In this document: positions 24,785 to 33,000 of the stretch, one piece after another | Layout: each line of letters begins with the position of its first letter | Numbering within the stretch: position 1 is the stretch's first letter | From: Lachnospiraceae bacterium | GTDB lineage: Bacteria; Bacillota; Clostridia; Lachnospirales; Lachnospiraceae | Assembly (NCBI GenBank): GCA_016282745.1 | Contig: JAEELL010000146.1 | Coordinates: 124,001-188,000, forward strand | Reading direction: 5' to 3' | Length of the DNA: 64,000 nt | Notes under the pieces: model-generated | Told to the model about the DNA's origin: nothing | The model's database searches: none | The model's input: only the letters and a program-made list of their open reading frames with translations | Made by a program: the position numbers and the translations under genes

Positions 24785-26058
24785 TGGAATTTAATTATTA
24801 TTATGGAACGCAGGCAGATCAATATACATTTCTTAGAATTCCTAAGAACATAATTACGGACAAAACATTTGTCGGTTTATCTTTGCCTGCCAAGTTACTA
24901 TATGGATTATTGCTAGATAGAATGTCGCTATCCATGAAAAATAAGTGGCTGGATGATGAAAACAGAGTTTATATCATTTATCAGATTAAGGAGATAATGA
25001 ACGACTTATCTCTTAGTGAAAAAATGGCAATCAAACATTTAAAAGAATTGGAAGAGTTTGGTCTTGTTGAAAAGAGACGTAGAGGTTTTGGTCTTCCAAG
25101 TATTTTGTATGTGAAGAGTTTTGTTGTGTCTGATAATAATGAAACAGACAAGTACAAACAAGATGAAACAGAGGATAGTGAAGAAGAAACTTTAGATAAA
25201 ATAGAAAATGAAAAAGGGCATATTATGCCCAAAAACAGGCCGCAAACCCAGGAAACATCAAGAACTGTCGAAATGGGAAGGTCTAGAACTGTCGAAATGG
25301 GAAGTTCAAGAACAGTCGAATCGGGAAGGTCTAGAACTGTCGAAATGGGAGGTTCAAGAACTGTCGATTTGGGAAGTTCAAGAGCAGTCGAAATGGGAAG
25401 GTCTAGAACTGCCGAAAAAGAAGTTCAAGAACTGCCCACAGGGGAGGCTCTAAAGAATAAGACAAATATGAGTAATAAATATATTAATAATACTAAAATA
25501 AATAATACTGATTTTAATAATAATCAATCTAATCATATCTTAGAAACCCGGGGCTCGGAGTCTGTCCAAATGGATGAAGAAGATGATTCAAACCAAGATG
25601 GGTCTGATGAGATAAGATTTGAATTCGATAAAAAAACAGAGACATTTGGATATCAAAGGATTATTAAAAACAATATCGAGTATGATGTGTTGAGAAATAG
25701 GTATCCACACGAAACAGATATGATTGACGGCATTGTTGATATTATTCTGGAAACTTTGATAAGTGACAGTGATTATATTTTGATAAGTGGAAATAAGTAT
25801 CCAAAGGAACTGGTGAAATCAAAATTGTTAAAACTTCGTATGAGTCATATAATCTATGTAATTGAATGCATGAGAAAAAATACAACTAAGATAAATAACA
25901 TCAGAAAGTATTTGCTTGCTGCACTTTATAATGCACCGTCTACTATGGACAGTTATTATCAGGCAGCGGTAAATTATGATTGGTACAGTGATGATGCAAG
26001 AAAAAAAGAGAATGACAATTATACAGGAAAATCGGGTGTTGAAATCATTCTGGAATAG
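24784..26058 (+). CDS. repA: RepA_N-family replication initiator
   Basis: The protein is 424 aa. The N-terminal ~115 residues have the RepA_N winged-helix pattern (YTFLRIPKNIITDKTF, LSLPAKLLYGLLLDRMSLS, YQIKEIMNDLSLSEKMAIKHLKELEEFGLV in parts), which binds the origin. Residues ~158-213 are an 8-residue SRTVEMG-type repeat encoded by 24-bp DNA repeats. The C-terminal domain (~285-424) resembles the DUF6017-type end of these initiators. In RepA_N replicons the origin lies within the rep gene itself, which fits the repeats here. Start shares a base with parB. Confidence 0.85.
   Translation: MEFNYYYGTQADQYTFLRIPKNIITDKTFVGLSLPAKLLYGLLLDRMSLSMKNKWLDDENRVYIIYQIKEIMNDLSLSEKMAIKHLKELEEFGLVEKRRRGFGLPSILYVKSFVVSDNNETDKYKQDETEDSEEETLDKIENEKGHIMPKNRPQTQETSRTVEMGRSRTVEMGSSRTVESGRSRTVEMGGSRTVDLGSSRAVEMGRSRTAEKEVQELPTGEALKNKTNMSNKYINNTKINNTDFNNNQSNHILETRGSESVQMDEEDDSNQDGSDEIRFEFDKKTETFGYQRIIKNNIEYDVLRNRYPHETDMIDGIVDIILETLISDSDYILISGNKYPKELVKSKLLKLRMSHIIYVIECMRKNTTKINNIRKYLLAALYNAPSTMDSYYQAAVNYDWYSDDARKKENDNYTGKSGVEIILE
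25216..25541 (+). repeat. Iteron-like 24-bp tandem repeats and AT-rich stretch inside repA (candidate oriV)
   Basis: Six full and one partial copy of a 24-bp unit (TCWAGAACTGTCGAAATGGG-type) run head to tail from 25258 to about 25425. A palindrome GGGCATATTATGCCC lies just before (25216-25230), and a very AT-rich stretch (25455-25541) follows. Iterons plus an unwinding region is the usual make-up of an origin. Confidence 0.65.
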
Positions 26059-26072
26059 AGGAGGTAATTGCG

Positions 26073-26309
26073 ATGACAAATGGGGAATACATTAGAAGAG
26101 AATTGATAAATCTTATTAACAATGCAGATTATAATCTGCTTGATAGAATACTGGGAAATTCGGATGAAATAGAGGAGATTAACCGCTTTTCAAGAAAGAT
26201 GTATAAAAGGCTGGATGAATATATTAAAGGGCATTGTGTGGACGGTGATATTGAAGACGATAAGTTGTTTAATAAGTTAGTCGATGATTGGTATAATCTA
26301 CCATTGTAA
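26073..26309 (+). CDS. Small acidic protein of unknown function
   Basis: The protein is 78 aa, helical and acidic, with an Asn/Asp-rich middle (NADYNLLDRILGNSDEIEEI). ATG 26073 has GAGGAGG upstream and it follows repA by 14 bases, so it is the last gene of the par-rep operon. Small proteins at this position may regulate copy number, but nothing in the sequence proves it. Confidence 0.6.
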   Translation: MTNGEYIRRELINLINNADYNLLDRILGNSDEIEEINRFSRKMYKRLDEYIKGHCVDGDIEDDKLFNKLVDDWYNLPL

Positions 26310-26339
26310 AATATGATATTCAAACAAACAGAATACATG

Positions 26340-26368
26340 TTGACAGTATGTAGTTTTAGTGATATGAT
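26340..26368 (+). promoter_or_regulatory. Consensus sigma-A promoter
   Basis: TTGACA, a 17-base spacer and TATGAT. Two direct GCACTATA copies begin just after the -10 (26370 and 26381), a possible operator. It drives the gene at 26418. Confidence 0.8.
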
Positions 26369-26417
26369 AGCACTATAAGAGCACTATACCGTGCCGCAAT
26401 AGGAAGGAGGAGAAAAA

Positions 26418-26924
26418 GTGTATAATTTTTATGTTAAATGTCACCCTATACATCACACTTTGCAAAAACGCATCTTAAAAAAAGAAAATGTTACAGATAC
26501 AACTAAAAGTGCATTACTAATGCGATGTATATTAACATCGCAGACTGTGGAGGACTGGTCTATAGTTTATAACTATCTAAAAGCAGTTGTTTTAGACGAT
26601 ACAGCTCCGAAATTCAGTAATTATCAGGCTACAATTAACGACGAGGCAGGAAGAGAATTAGAAGAAGTAAAAACTGCTATGTACGAGGAGCTTAAGGCAA
26701 AAGGGCTCATTAGTCGCCTCCAAAATCAATTCGCTTTGCAGCTTCTATTTGCAGCCTACTTAATGATTCTGGAGGAAGAATCTAATACCGTAAAGGCAGA
26801 TCAAAGGGAAATTAGTTTGCCAGACATCGCCAGTTTGCTGACAGAACTGATGCTTACAGATACAGAGGCAGAGGAACTTAAAAACATTGCAAATATTCTT
26901 CTGTCTTGGAAAATGAAAAATTAA
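26418..26924 (+). CDS. Protein of unknown function
   Basis: The protein is 168 aa, helical, without Cys clusters or membrane spans; a long central helix (ELEEVKTAMYEELKAKG) is notable. GTG 26418 follows AAGGAGGAG. It has its own strong promoter, so it begins a new unit that probably includes 26946 and the phosphatase at 27171. No family recognised. Confidence 0.6.
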   Translation: MYNFYVKCHPIHHTLQKRILKKENVTDTTKSALLMRCILTSQTVEDWSIVYNYLKAVVLDDTAPKFSNYQATINDEAGRELEEVKTAMYEELKAKGLISRLQNQFALQLLFAAYLMILEEESNTVKADQREISLPDIASLLTELMLTDTEAEELKNIANILLSWKMKN

Positions 26925-26945
26925 TTTTTTGTGAAAGGAGAAAAA

Positions 26946-27146
26946 ATGCAAAAACCTAAAAATCATGATAAAGATTTGGTTAATATAGCTTTGCCAAGGA
27001 TTGGCTGGCGTACAACTGTAGAAAATTATAAAAACAGCCTAAAGCGTGAGGGCTACAACAATGCCCAAGCTGTAGGATCTTTGGGTGGTGCGGTGAGCGC
27101 TGGAACGATAATAATTATTAAAGGCGTAGTGTGTCGTGCAAAATAA
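26946..27146 (+). CDS. Small protein with a Gly-rich hydrophobic C-terminus
   Basis: The protein is 66 aa. A basic N-terminal part is followed by AVGSLGGAVSAGTIIIIKGVV, a Gly/Ala/Ile stretch that could insert in a membrane or form a turn-rich strand region. ATG 26946 has AAAGGAG upstream. It precedes the phosphatase by 24 bases. Its small size and Gly-rich hydrophobic end recall peptide substrates or toxins, but this is only resemblance. Confidence 0.5.
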   Translation: MQKPKNHDKDLVNIALPRIGWRTTVENYKNSLKREGYNNAQAVGSLGGAVSAGTIIIIKGVVCRAK

Positions 27147-27170
27147 ATTGAGAAAGGAGGTGGGCATCAA

Positions 27171-27992
27171 ATGCTCTATGCTATTTCCGACGTGCATGGC
27201 TGCTTAGAAGACCTAAAAAAGCAGATGGAGCAGGTTGATCTTACAGGAGGGAATAAGATTGTTTTGCTGGGAGATTACATAGACTTCGGGGATAGTTCTT
27301 TGCAGGTATTAAAATATCTTTGGAATCTTCAAAATGAGCACGGGAAAGACAGAGTAATTGCCTTGAAAGGCAACCACGAAGCGATGTTTTTAAACTGGAT
27401 TGATGAATACAAAGACATCTTTTCTGATGGGACAAATTATATGGCTTTTAACGATTGGTTGGTGACAGATTTTGAATGTGGCGCAAGTACAATACGTACC
27501 TTTCTCTCGGATGATCAAATGAGGTATATTCAACAAATATCGAGATCATCTTCTATGGAAAGAATTAATAAAGAAGTAGTGCAGATGATTCTATCCAATC
27601 ATACTGATTTGATTGAGTGGCTGAGAAAGATGCCGGTATTCTATGAGACAGAAGACCAAATATTTGTTCATGCAGGAATAGACGAGGAAGCTGGGGAAAA
27701 TTGCTTGTTCGGTACTTCAGAAGATATACTTCTTTGGAAATACCCGGCCACGAAGGGTAAATTTCATAAGACTATTGTGGCAGGACATATAGGAACGGCT
27801 TCAAAATGCCTTGCAAACAATCAAAATTATCATGACGTATATTATGATGGAGAAAGTCATTATTATATTGATGGCTCAGTATATAAGTGTGGTGGTAAAC
27901 TTCTTTTGCTATGTTATGATGAGAGAGAGGATAAGTATTATCAAATTGAATCTGGTCGGAAGAGGGAAATACGAAAGTACGAAAATGAATAA
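27171..27992 (+). CDS. PPP-family metallophosphatase
   Basis: The protein is 273 aa. The metal-site motifs are in order: DVHGC (~7), LGDYIDFG (~34), KGNHEAM (~66), and downstream VHAGIDEE (~168) and VAGHIG (~203). This is the serine/threonine phosphatase/ApaH-like fold, acting on phosphoproteins or dinucleoside polyphosphates. ATG 27171 has AAAGGAGG. Phosphatase genes are frequent cargo on conjugative elements; the substrate is not visible. Confidence 0.8.
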   Translation: MLYAISDVHGCLEDLKKQMEQVDLTGGNKIVLLGDYIDFGDSSLQVLKYLWNLQNEHGKDRVIALKGNHEAMFLNWIDEYKDIFSDGTNYMAFNDWLVTDFECGASTIRTFLSDDQMRYIQQISRSSSMERINKEVVQMILSNHTDLIEWLRKMPVFYETEDQIFVHAGIDEEAGENCLFGTSEDILLWKYPATKGKFHKTIVAGHIGTASKCLANNQNYHDVYYDGESHYYIDGSVYKCGGKLLLLCYDEREDKYYQIESGRKREIRKYENE

Positions 27993-28052
27993 GTTCGCAA
28001 CTTAAGTAGTGCTGCAAATGATATGGATAATAAAAAAGAATGGAGGCATTGA

Positions 28053-28442
28053 ATGATTAACACATATGAAGAATATTTAAAAAATGCAAGTGTTCTAACT
28101 GTAGAAGATGCAATTTCTATATACAAAAAAATGTCAGACTCCATAAAGGCTTGTACTCTAGAAGACAAAATGGACTTCTGGAATCAAACTCTAAGATTAG
28201 CAGCTGACTATTCAAATACACGTAACCGCTGGGAACTGCTAAGTACAAACGAGAAAATATCGGCCGATAAAAGCCGTACAATGGAGCATGACGCTCTTAT
28301 AGCATCGCTAAATGTTTTAGCGAGAATAGCGGCTGCTGAAGGGATAGACAATTCATGGAGAGATGAACTTGGTGATAATAGAAAACGCCTTGGTGATTTC
28401 GCTTGCTGGATTGCATATATTACTGGTATCTCAAATCGTTAG
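28053..28442 (+). CDS. Protein of unknown function
   Basis: The protein is 129 aa, helical and soluble. An N-terminal YEEYLKNAS helix is followed by a Met/Asp-rich middle. GGAGG precedes ATG 28053. No family recognised. It follows the phosphatase by 60 bases and is ended by a terminator, so it probably closes the unit that began at 26340. Confidence 0.55.
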   Translation: MINTYEEYLKNASVLTVEDAISIYKKMSDSIKACTLEDKMDFWNQTLRLAADYSNTRNRWELLSTNEKISADKSRTMEHDALIASLNVLARIAAAEGIDNSWRDELGDNRKRLGDFACWIAYITGISNR

Positions 28443-28503
28443 TTAAGATAGTTAATGTACAGTGTAGTTTGAAGAATAACAATTAATGAATTATTTATAT
28501 GAA

Positions 28504-28535
28504 AAATAGTGCGATTTAGGTCGCATTATTTTTTT
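28504..28535 (+). terminator. Rho-independent terminator
   Basis: AATAGTGCGA pairs with TCGCATTATT (one mismatch or G-U) around a five-base loop, then a run of Ts. It lies at the start of the control region of the HTH gene. Confidence 0.85.
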
Positions 28536-28545
28536 GACTTGCAAT

Positions 28546-28598
28546 ACCACATAATATGTGGTAGTTTAGAGTTAGATAGAAACCACATAATATGTGGG
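28546..28598 (+). promoter_or_regulatory. Two identical 15-bp palindromic operators
   Basis: CCACATAATATGTGG occurs at 28547-28561 and 28583-28597, 36 bases apart (about three and a half helical turns). A TTGACT box (28534-28539) lies just upstream and the second palindrome ends two bases before the GGAGGA site of the HTH gene. A weaker relative (ACATAATATATGT) follows the gene near 28890. Autoregulation by the HTH protein is the natural reading. Confidence 0.75.
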
Positions 28599-28613
28599 AA
28601 GGAGGAACTCAGG

Positions 28614-28880
28614 ATGAAAAAAGAAATGGATTATATTATTGAAGGACCAAATGGCGAAGCTTTAGTTGTTGAACAAGCAAATTCTCGAAATGAAGATAGT
28701 AGAGAAAGATTAAAAGCAGCCAGAAAGAAAACCGGTATGACGCAGAAGGAGTTTGCCAAGTATTTCGAGTTTTCTGTACGTGCACTAGAAGAATGGGAGA
28801 GAGGCGCAAACCGAATTCCAATGTATCTATTGAAACTAATTGAGTATAAAGTTGAGAATGAAGGTTTTGGAAAAGAATGA
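28614..28880 (+). CDS. HTH regulator, antitoxin-like
   Basis: The protein is 88 aa. A short N-terminal arm carries EGPNGEALVVEQ, then an XRE-type helix-turn-helix (LKAARKKTGMTQKEFAKYFEFSVRALEEWERG), as in HigA/MqsA-type antitoxins. The SD GGAGGA and twin operators support ATG 28614 over an earlier in-frame ATG. No toxin gene is adjacent, so it may be a lone regulator or a relic. Confidence 0.7.
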   Translation: MKKEMDYIIEGPNGEALVVEQANSRNEDSRERLKAARKKTGMTQKEFAKYFEFSVRALEEWERGANRIPMYLLKLIEYKVENEGFGKE

Positions 28881-28910
28881 TAATGCAACATAATATATGT
28901 AACTTTGGGA

Positions 28911-28988
28911 CATCGTGTCCCAAAGTAGAATATCATCACTCTCACGGTAAAAATTAGTGAAAAAACACACAACCAGTGTAGAGACAAT
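28911..28988 (+). repeat. 78-bp upstream repeat, copy 1
   Basis: This segment matches 47364-47441 at 70 of 78 positions, with identical blocks ATATCATCACTCTCACGGTA and AACACACAACCAGTGTAGAG. It ends just after GAGACA, which lies 17 bases before a TGATACAGT extended -10. The copy therefore covers the upstream and -35 part of a promoter for the CAP-protein gene. A perfect hairpin (28902-28926) overlaps its start. Confidence 0.75.
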
Positions 28989-29059
28989 GCATAATTCCTG
29001 TGATACAGTATTAGTGTCACAAGAGTTCAGAACCACAGCTCGAGTGAAAGGAAATAGTT

Positions 29060-29998
29060 ATGAGAGTAACTGAGAGTACGAAATTATCTACATTAAGAAA
29101 ATTAAATATTAAAACCGTAGCAGTTGTCATTGCAATTATCGTAGGTTTAGCTTCTGTTCCGGCACAGACTATTAAAGCTGATTCATTAGCCAAAACAAAA
29201 ATAACCGTAAAAAAGCAAAAATCAAAATTATGGGGTCGCAAATATGTGACCGGGTTTAAAATCAGCTGGAAGAAAGTCAAAGGTGCTAAAGGATACAAGG
29301 TATATGCATACGGTGTTGCATCAAAGAAATGGCGTTGCATTAAGACTACTAAGAAAACAAGTTATACGCTTACAAGGCTTATATCAAAGTCAAAAGCAAA
29401 GATAAAAGTAAGAGCATATAATAATTCGGATGGGAGTACTACATACGGAAAGTTTTCTAAGTCAGTGACGTGTAAAGCAAAAGATGAAGTCTATAAGGTA
29501 AACAACGATGGTGAAATGAAAAAATCATTCTTCGACAGATTCTCCGCGGAGCAGGCTTTTGTACTTCAAAATAAGATGCGAAAAGATGCTGGCGTATCAA
29601 ACATCAAGTGGTCAGAAAGACTATATGAGTTATGTGAGATAAGAGCCAAGCAGATAAGCAAAGATTTTAGCCATGACAAATTTGATAGTACATCAAAGTC
29701 TTACTTAAAGGATAATTATGGCATTACAGAAGTATTTGTTATGCATAGTGAAGAAGATGGAAACTATGGAGTGCCAATTATCGGAACAGAGAATATTTCC
29801 ACAGGACAAATGGACTATAAGGAAGCAATGGAGTCGTGGAAAAATAGTAAACCACATTATAACAATCTTATAGGCAAAGATCATAAAGTCGGGGCAATTG
29901 CTTGTTATAAAGGAAAAGGTACCGGTCATTTCTGGGTTGCTATATTTGGTTATATGGATGTAGATAAAGTTGTAGAAGAACTAAAAACAAAAAATTAA
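29060..29998 (+). CDS. Secreted CAP/SCP-domain protein with fibronectin-III-like domain
   Basis: The protein is 312 aa. A signal peptide (~1-40, hydrophobic VVIAIIVGLASVPAQ) is followed by an FNIII-like region (~55-130; ISWKKVKGAKGYKVYAY, then KVRAYNNSDG) and a CAP/SCP domain (~150-300) with EQAFVLQNKMRKDAG, a GTENIS motif, AMESWKNSKPHYNNL and FWVAIFGY. The domain acts outside the cell; CAP proteins may bind lipids or glycans, and the true activity is unknown. It begins the surface block with the adhesin and sortase. Its promoter repeats upstream of the cell-wall hydrolase gene at 47562. Confidence 0.75.
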   Translation: MRVTESTKLSTLRKLNIKTVAVVIAIIVGLASVPAQTIKADSLAKTKITVKKQKSKLWGRKYVTGFKISWKKVKGAKGYKVYAYGVASKKWRCIKTTKKTSYTLTRLISKSKAKIKVRAYNNSDGSTTYGKFSKSVTCKAKDEVYKVNNDGEMKKSFFDRFSAEQAFVLQNKMRKDAGVSNIKWSERLYELCEIRAKQISKDFSHDKFDSTSKSYLKDNYGITEVFVMHSEEDGNYGVPIIGTENISTGQMDYKEAMESWKNSKPHYNNLIGKDHKVGAIACYKGKGTGHFWVAIFGYMDVDKVVEELKTKN

Positions 29999-30021
29999 AA
30001 TTGAATATTTAATAATGTAAA

Positions 30022-30057
30022 AGAGAATGTCTAAACAAGGGCATTCTCTATTTTTTT
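30022..30057 (+). terminator. Rho-independent terminator
   Basis: AGAGAATG pairs with CATTCTCT around a 12-base loop, followed by A and seven Ts. It separates the CAP gene from the adhesin gene. Confidence 0.9.
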
Positions 30058-30087
30058 GCAAAAAAATCAGTTTGAGGAGGAAAAGCA

Positions 30088-33000
30088 ATGAATAAGAATT
30101 TTAAAAGATTTATTTCAGCATTGCTGGTGATAGTTACTGTAATTACCGCTTTGCCTTTTGCATCGAAAGATGTTATGGCAGCAGAAAGAAAATCAAAATT
30201 AAATAACTTGGGAAACTTAGGAACAGTAAAGATTGGTAATAAATCTGAAAGCGGCACATGGTGGCAAACACAGATCGAAGATAATCCGGTATTCTGTTTG
30301 GATTTAGGTAAGGCTTGTCATACAGGATGGACGTATGTTTCCAGTGAAAAAACTATTAGCAGTGATAGTAATAATAAATCAGATGCATTGAAGGCGAAGA
30401 TTGGCTATTGGTATTCGGTTACTAAAAAGGGAAATACGAAAGCATGGGTATATGCGCAGTGCCTTATCTGGGCTGTTGAGGAAGGTGTTACAAGCGAAGA
30501 TGGACTCAAAAACATTATTAAACAGGTGAAAGACAACACCGGATATTACAAAGATGACAAAGTATACGGAGACATCTTTGATATTGCTGGAGTTGTAACG
30601 TGTGAGGTGTTCATTTGGAAGTACAAAAGCGATACTGACGAGGATGAAATTCAGAAATTAATGCAAATCAAAGGGGACAAGGTAGAATATAAATTTTTCC
30701 CTTATAACAATGATGAAGCTTATCGTCAGCGTATAACTCTTAGAAAAAATGACGAAGATGGGAATCCATTATCAAAAGTAAACTTCCGTTTCACAGCCAA
30801 GAATAACAAGGAATTGTATTCCTATAAGTTCAATGGCTGGGGTGATGCTGAATCTGGTGATGCAGATGATGACGCAACTAAGTTTACGCAGGATGTATTA
30901 ACAGACTCTAATGGAAAGATTACATTCAGATTTACTTATAAGTTGCAGTCAAAAAACTATTATTACGTACCTGAAGATGTGCTAAGTCAGATGAGCTCTG
31001 ATGCAAAGAAGGAAATGAAAGATATCTTAGATGATGAAGGATTCAAATATGCAGCGGACTTATCAAAAGATGGTGCCAAGAAGTTAGCACAGAAAGATTT
31101 GGATGATCAGTTCAAAGACATTGAGAACACCTACATTATCGAAGAGCTAGATTCCGGCAACGACAATATTTTAAAGAACTTTACCGTTGAGCAGGGATCA
31201 AACAAAGTATCCAGCAATGGTGATAGCAAAATCACAATAAAATTAAGTGCTGCTGATAGTTGGACAAAGGTTGATGGTGAATGGCCTGAAACAGCTGATG
31301 AAACTTACAGTGAATTCAGATTGGCATATAAGCCGGTTCTTAAGGATAAGTACAAAAAGGTAAAAATCAATGCAGTCAAAGTGGATGCTGAAACAGGAAG
31401 AGTAACACAGGGTGATGCAACTTTTAAGGATGCAGTTTACGGTGTTTATTCCGATAGCAAATGTACCAAGTTATTGGATACATATAAAACCAATGAAAAA
31501 GGAGAGTTCAGTACAAAGGATTATAGATGTGGCACAGACCTCTATATGAAAGAAATTACTCCACCAACAGGATATTTAAAGAATAATGAAATCTACACAA
31601 TTGATACTGATGGAAAACAGTTCAGTGCTGAATACAACAGTATTTCAAAGAGAGTAGATGAAGATGTCATTAAAGGTGATGTTTCAATTATCAAGGGTAT
31701 GACTAACGGAGCTGCCGGATTTATCAAGCCGGAAAAGAATGCAGAGTTTCAAGTATATCTTGCAAGTGCCGGATCTTATGAAAAGGCAAAAGATACAGAA
31801 AGAGATTCTCTTGTAACTGATGAAGAGGGTTATGCAAAAACAAAGAAACTTCCATACGGAACTTACATTGTTCATCAGACAAAGGGTATGGATGAAACAG
31901 AGTTTTGCCCTGACTTTTATGTAGATGTAAAGGAAAACGGTAAGACATATAAGTACTACTTAAACAATCCGATATTCCACGCTTACTTAAAGATTGTTAA
32001 GAAAGATTCCCAGACTAAGAAGACAGTTCTTAAAGCCGGTACAACTTATCAGATTTACAAGTTGTCAGATGATGGAACAGAAACACTTGTAAAGCAGTCT
32101 TACAGCAATGGAAATCAGATTGTAAACGTAGATCGATTTGTCAGTGATGAATCCGGAGAAATCATTACTTATGAAAAGTTAGAGGCTGGAGATTATCGAG
32201 TTTATGAAGTTGAAGGTCCGAATGGTTTTAGAAATGAGAAAAGATTTATTGATATCAAAATCACCAATAAGTCTTACAAAGAAATGACTGATGCAGAAGG
32301 AAATAAATATCTCTATGCAGAGTATGAGTACTTCAATAATGAGACTTATGGAAAGTTTAAATTAGAAAAGACCGGACCGGTAATCAGTGGTTTTGAAGCA
32401 ACAACAGATAATCCATTAGTTAAGGAATTTACTTATGAAAATATCTTTATTCCGAATGCAGTGTTTGAACTTGTTGCTAAAGAAGATATCGCAACACAGG
32501 ACAATCAAGGTGAAACTTGGTTTAAAGAAGGAGATATCGTTGCAACTATTACAACAGGTAAGGGGGCAGAATTCACATCGGATTGTGAAGGAATCTGTTC
32601 TTACAAACTTGATGATAAAGGAATCGTTGAAGTGAATGTTCCGCTTGGAAAGTATGAAATCAAAGAAGTAAATACAGTGAAGGGAAGAGTGCTTCCCAAA
32701 AAGGCTGCATGGGATCTCGAATTTGTCTGGAACAGTCAGCTGGATGAATATGTTTATGACACATCAGGAAATACAGAAGATGGAGTCTTAAAGGTTAATA
32801 ACGAATTTCCAAAGACAGAAATCTCTATTAAAAAACAAGATAACAAAACAGAGGAAGCAATTCCTGGAACTGTATTTGGATTCTATTCAAAAGATAACAT
32901 TTACGACAAGGATGGAAATATCATTGTCAAAGCAAATGAAAAGATGGCGACAGTAGTAACAGATGAAAATGGGAAAGCAGTAATTCCGTTTAGTGTTCCT

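Noticed and set aside
25258-25425. CRISPR array
   Set aside because: The 24-bp units are directly adjacent with no spacers, are in frame and encode part of RepA.
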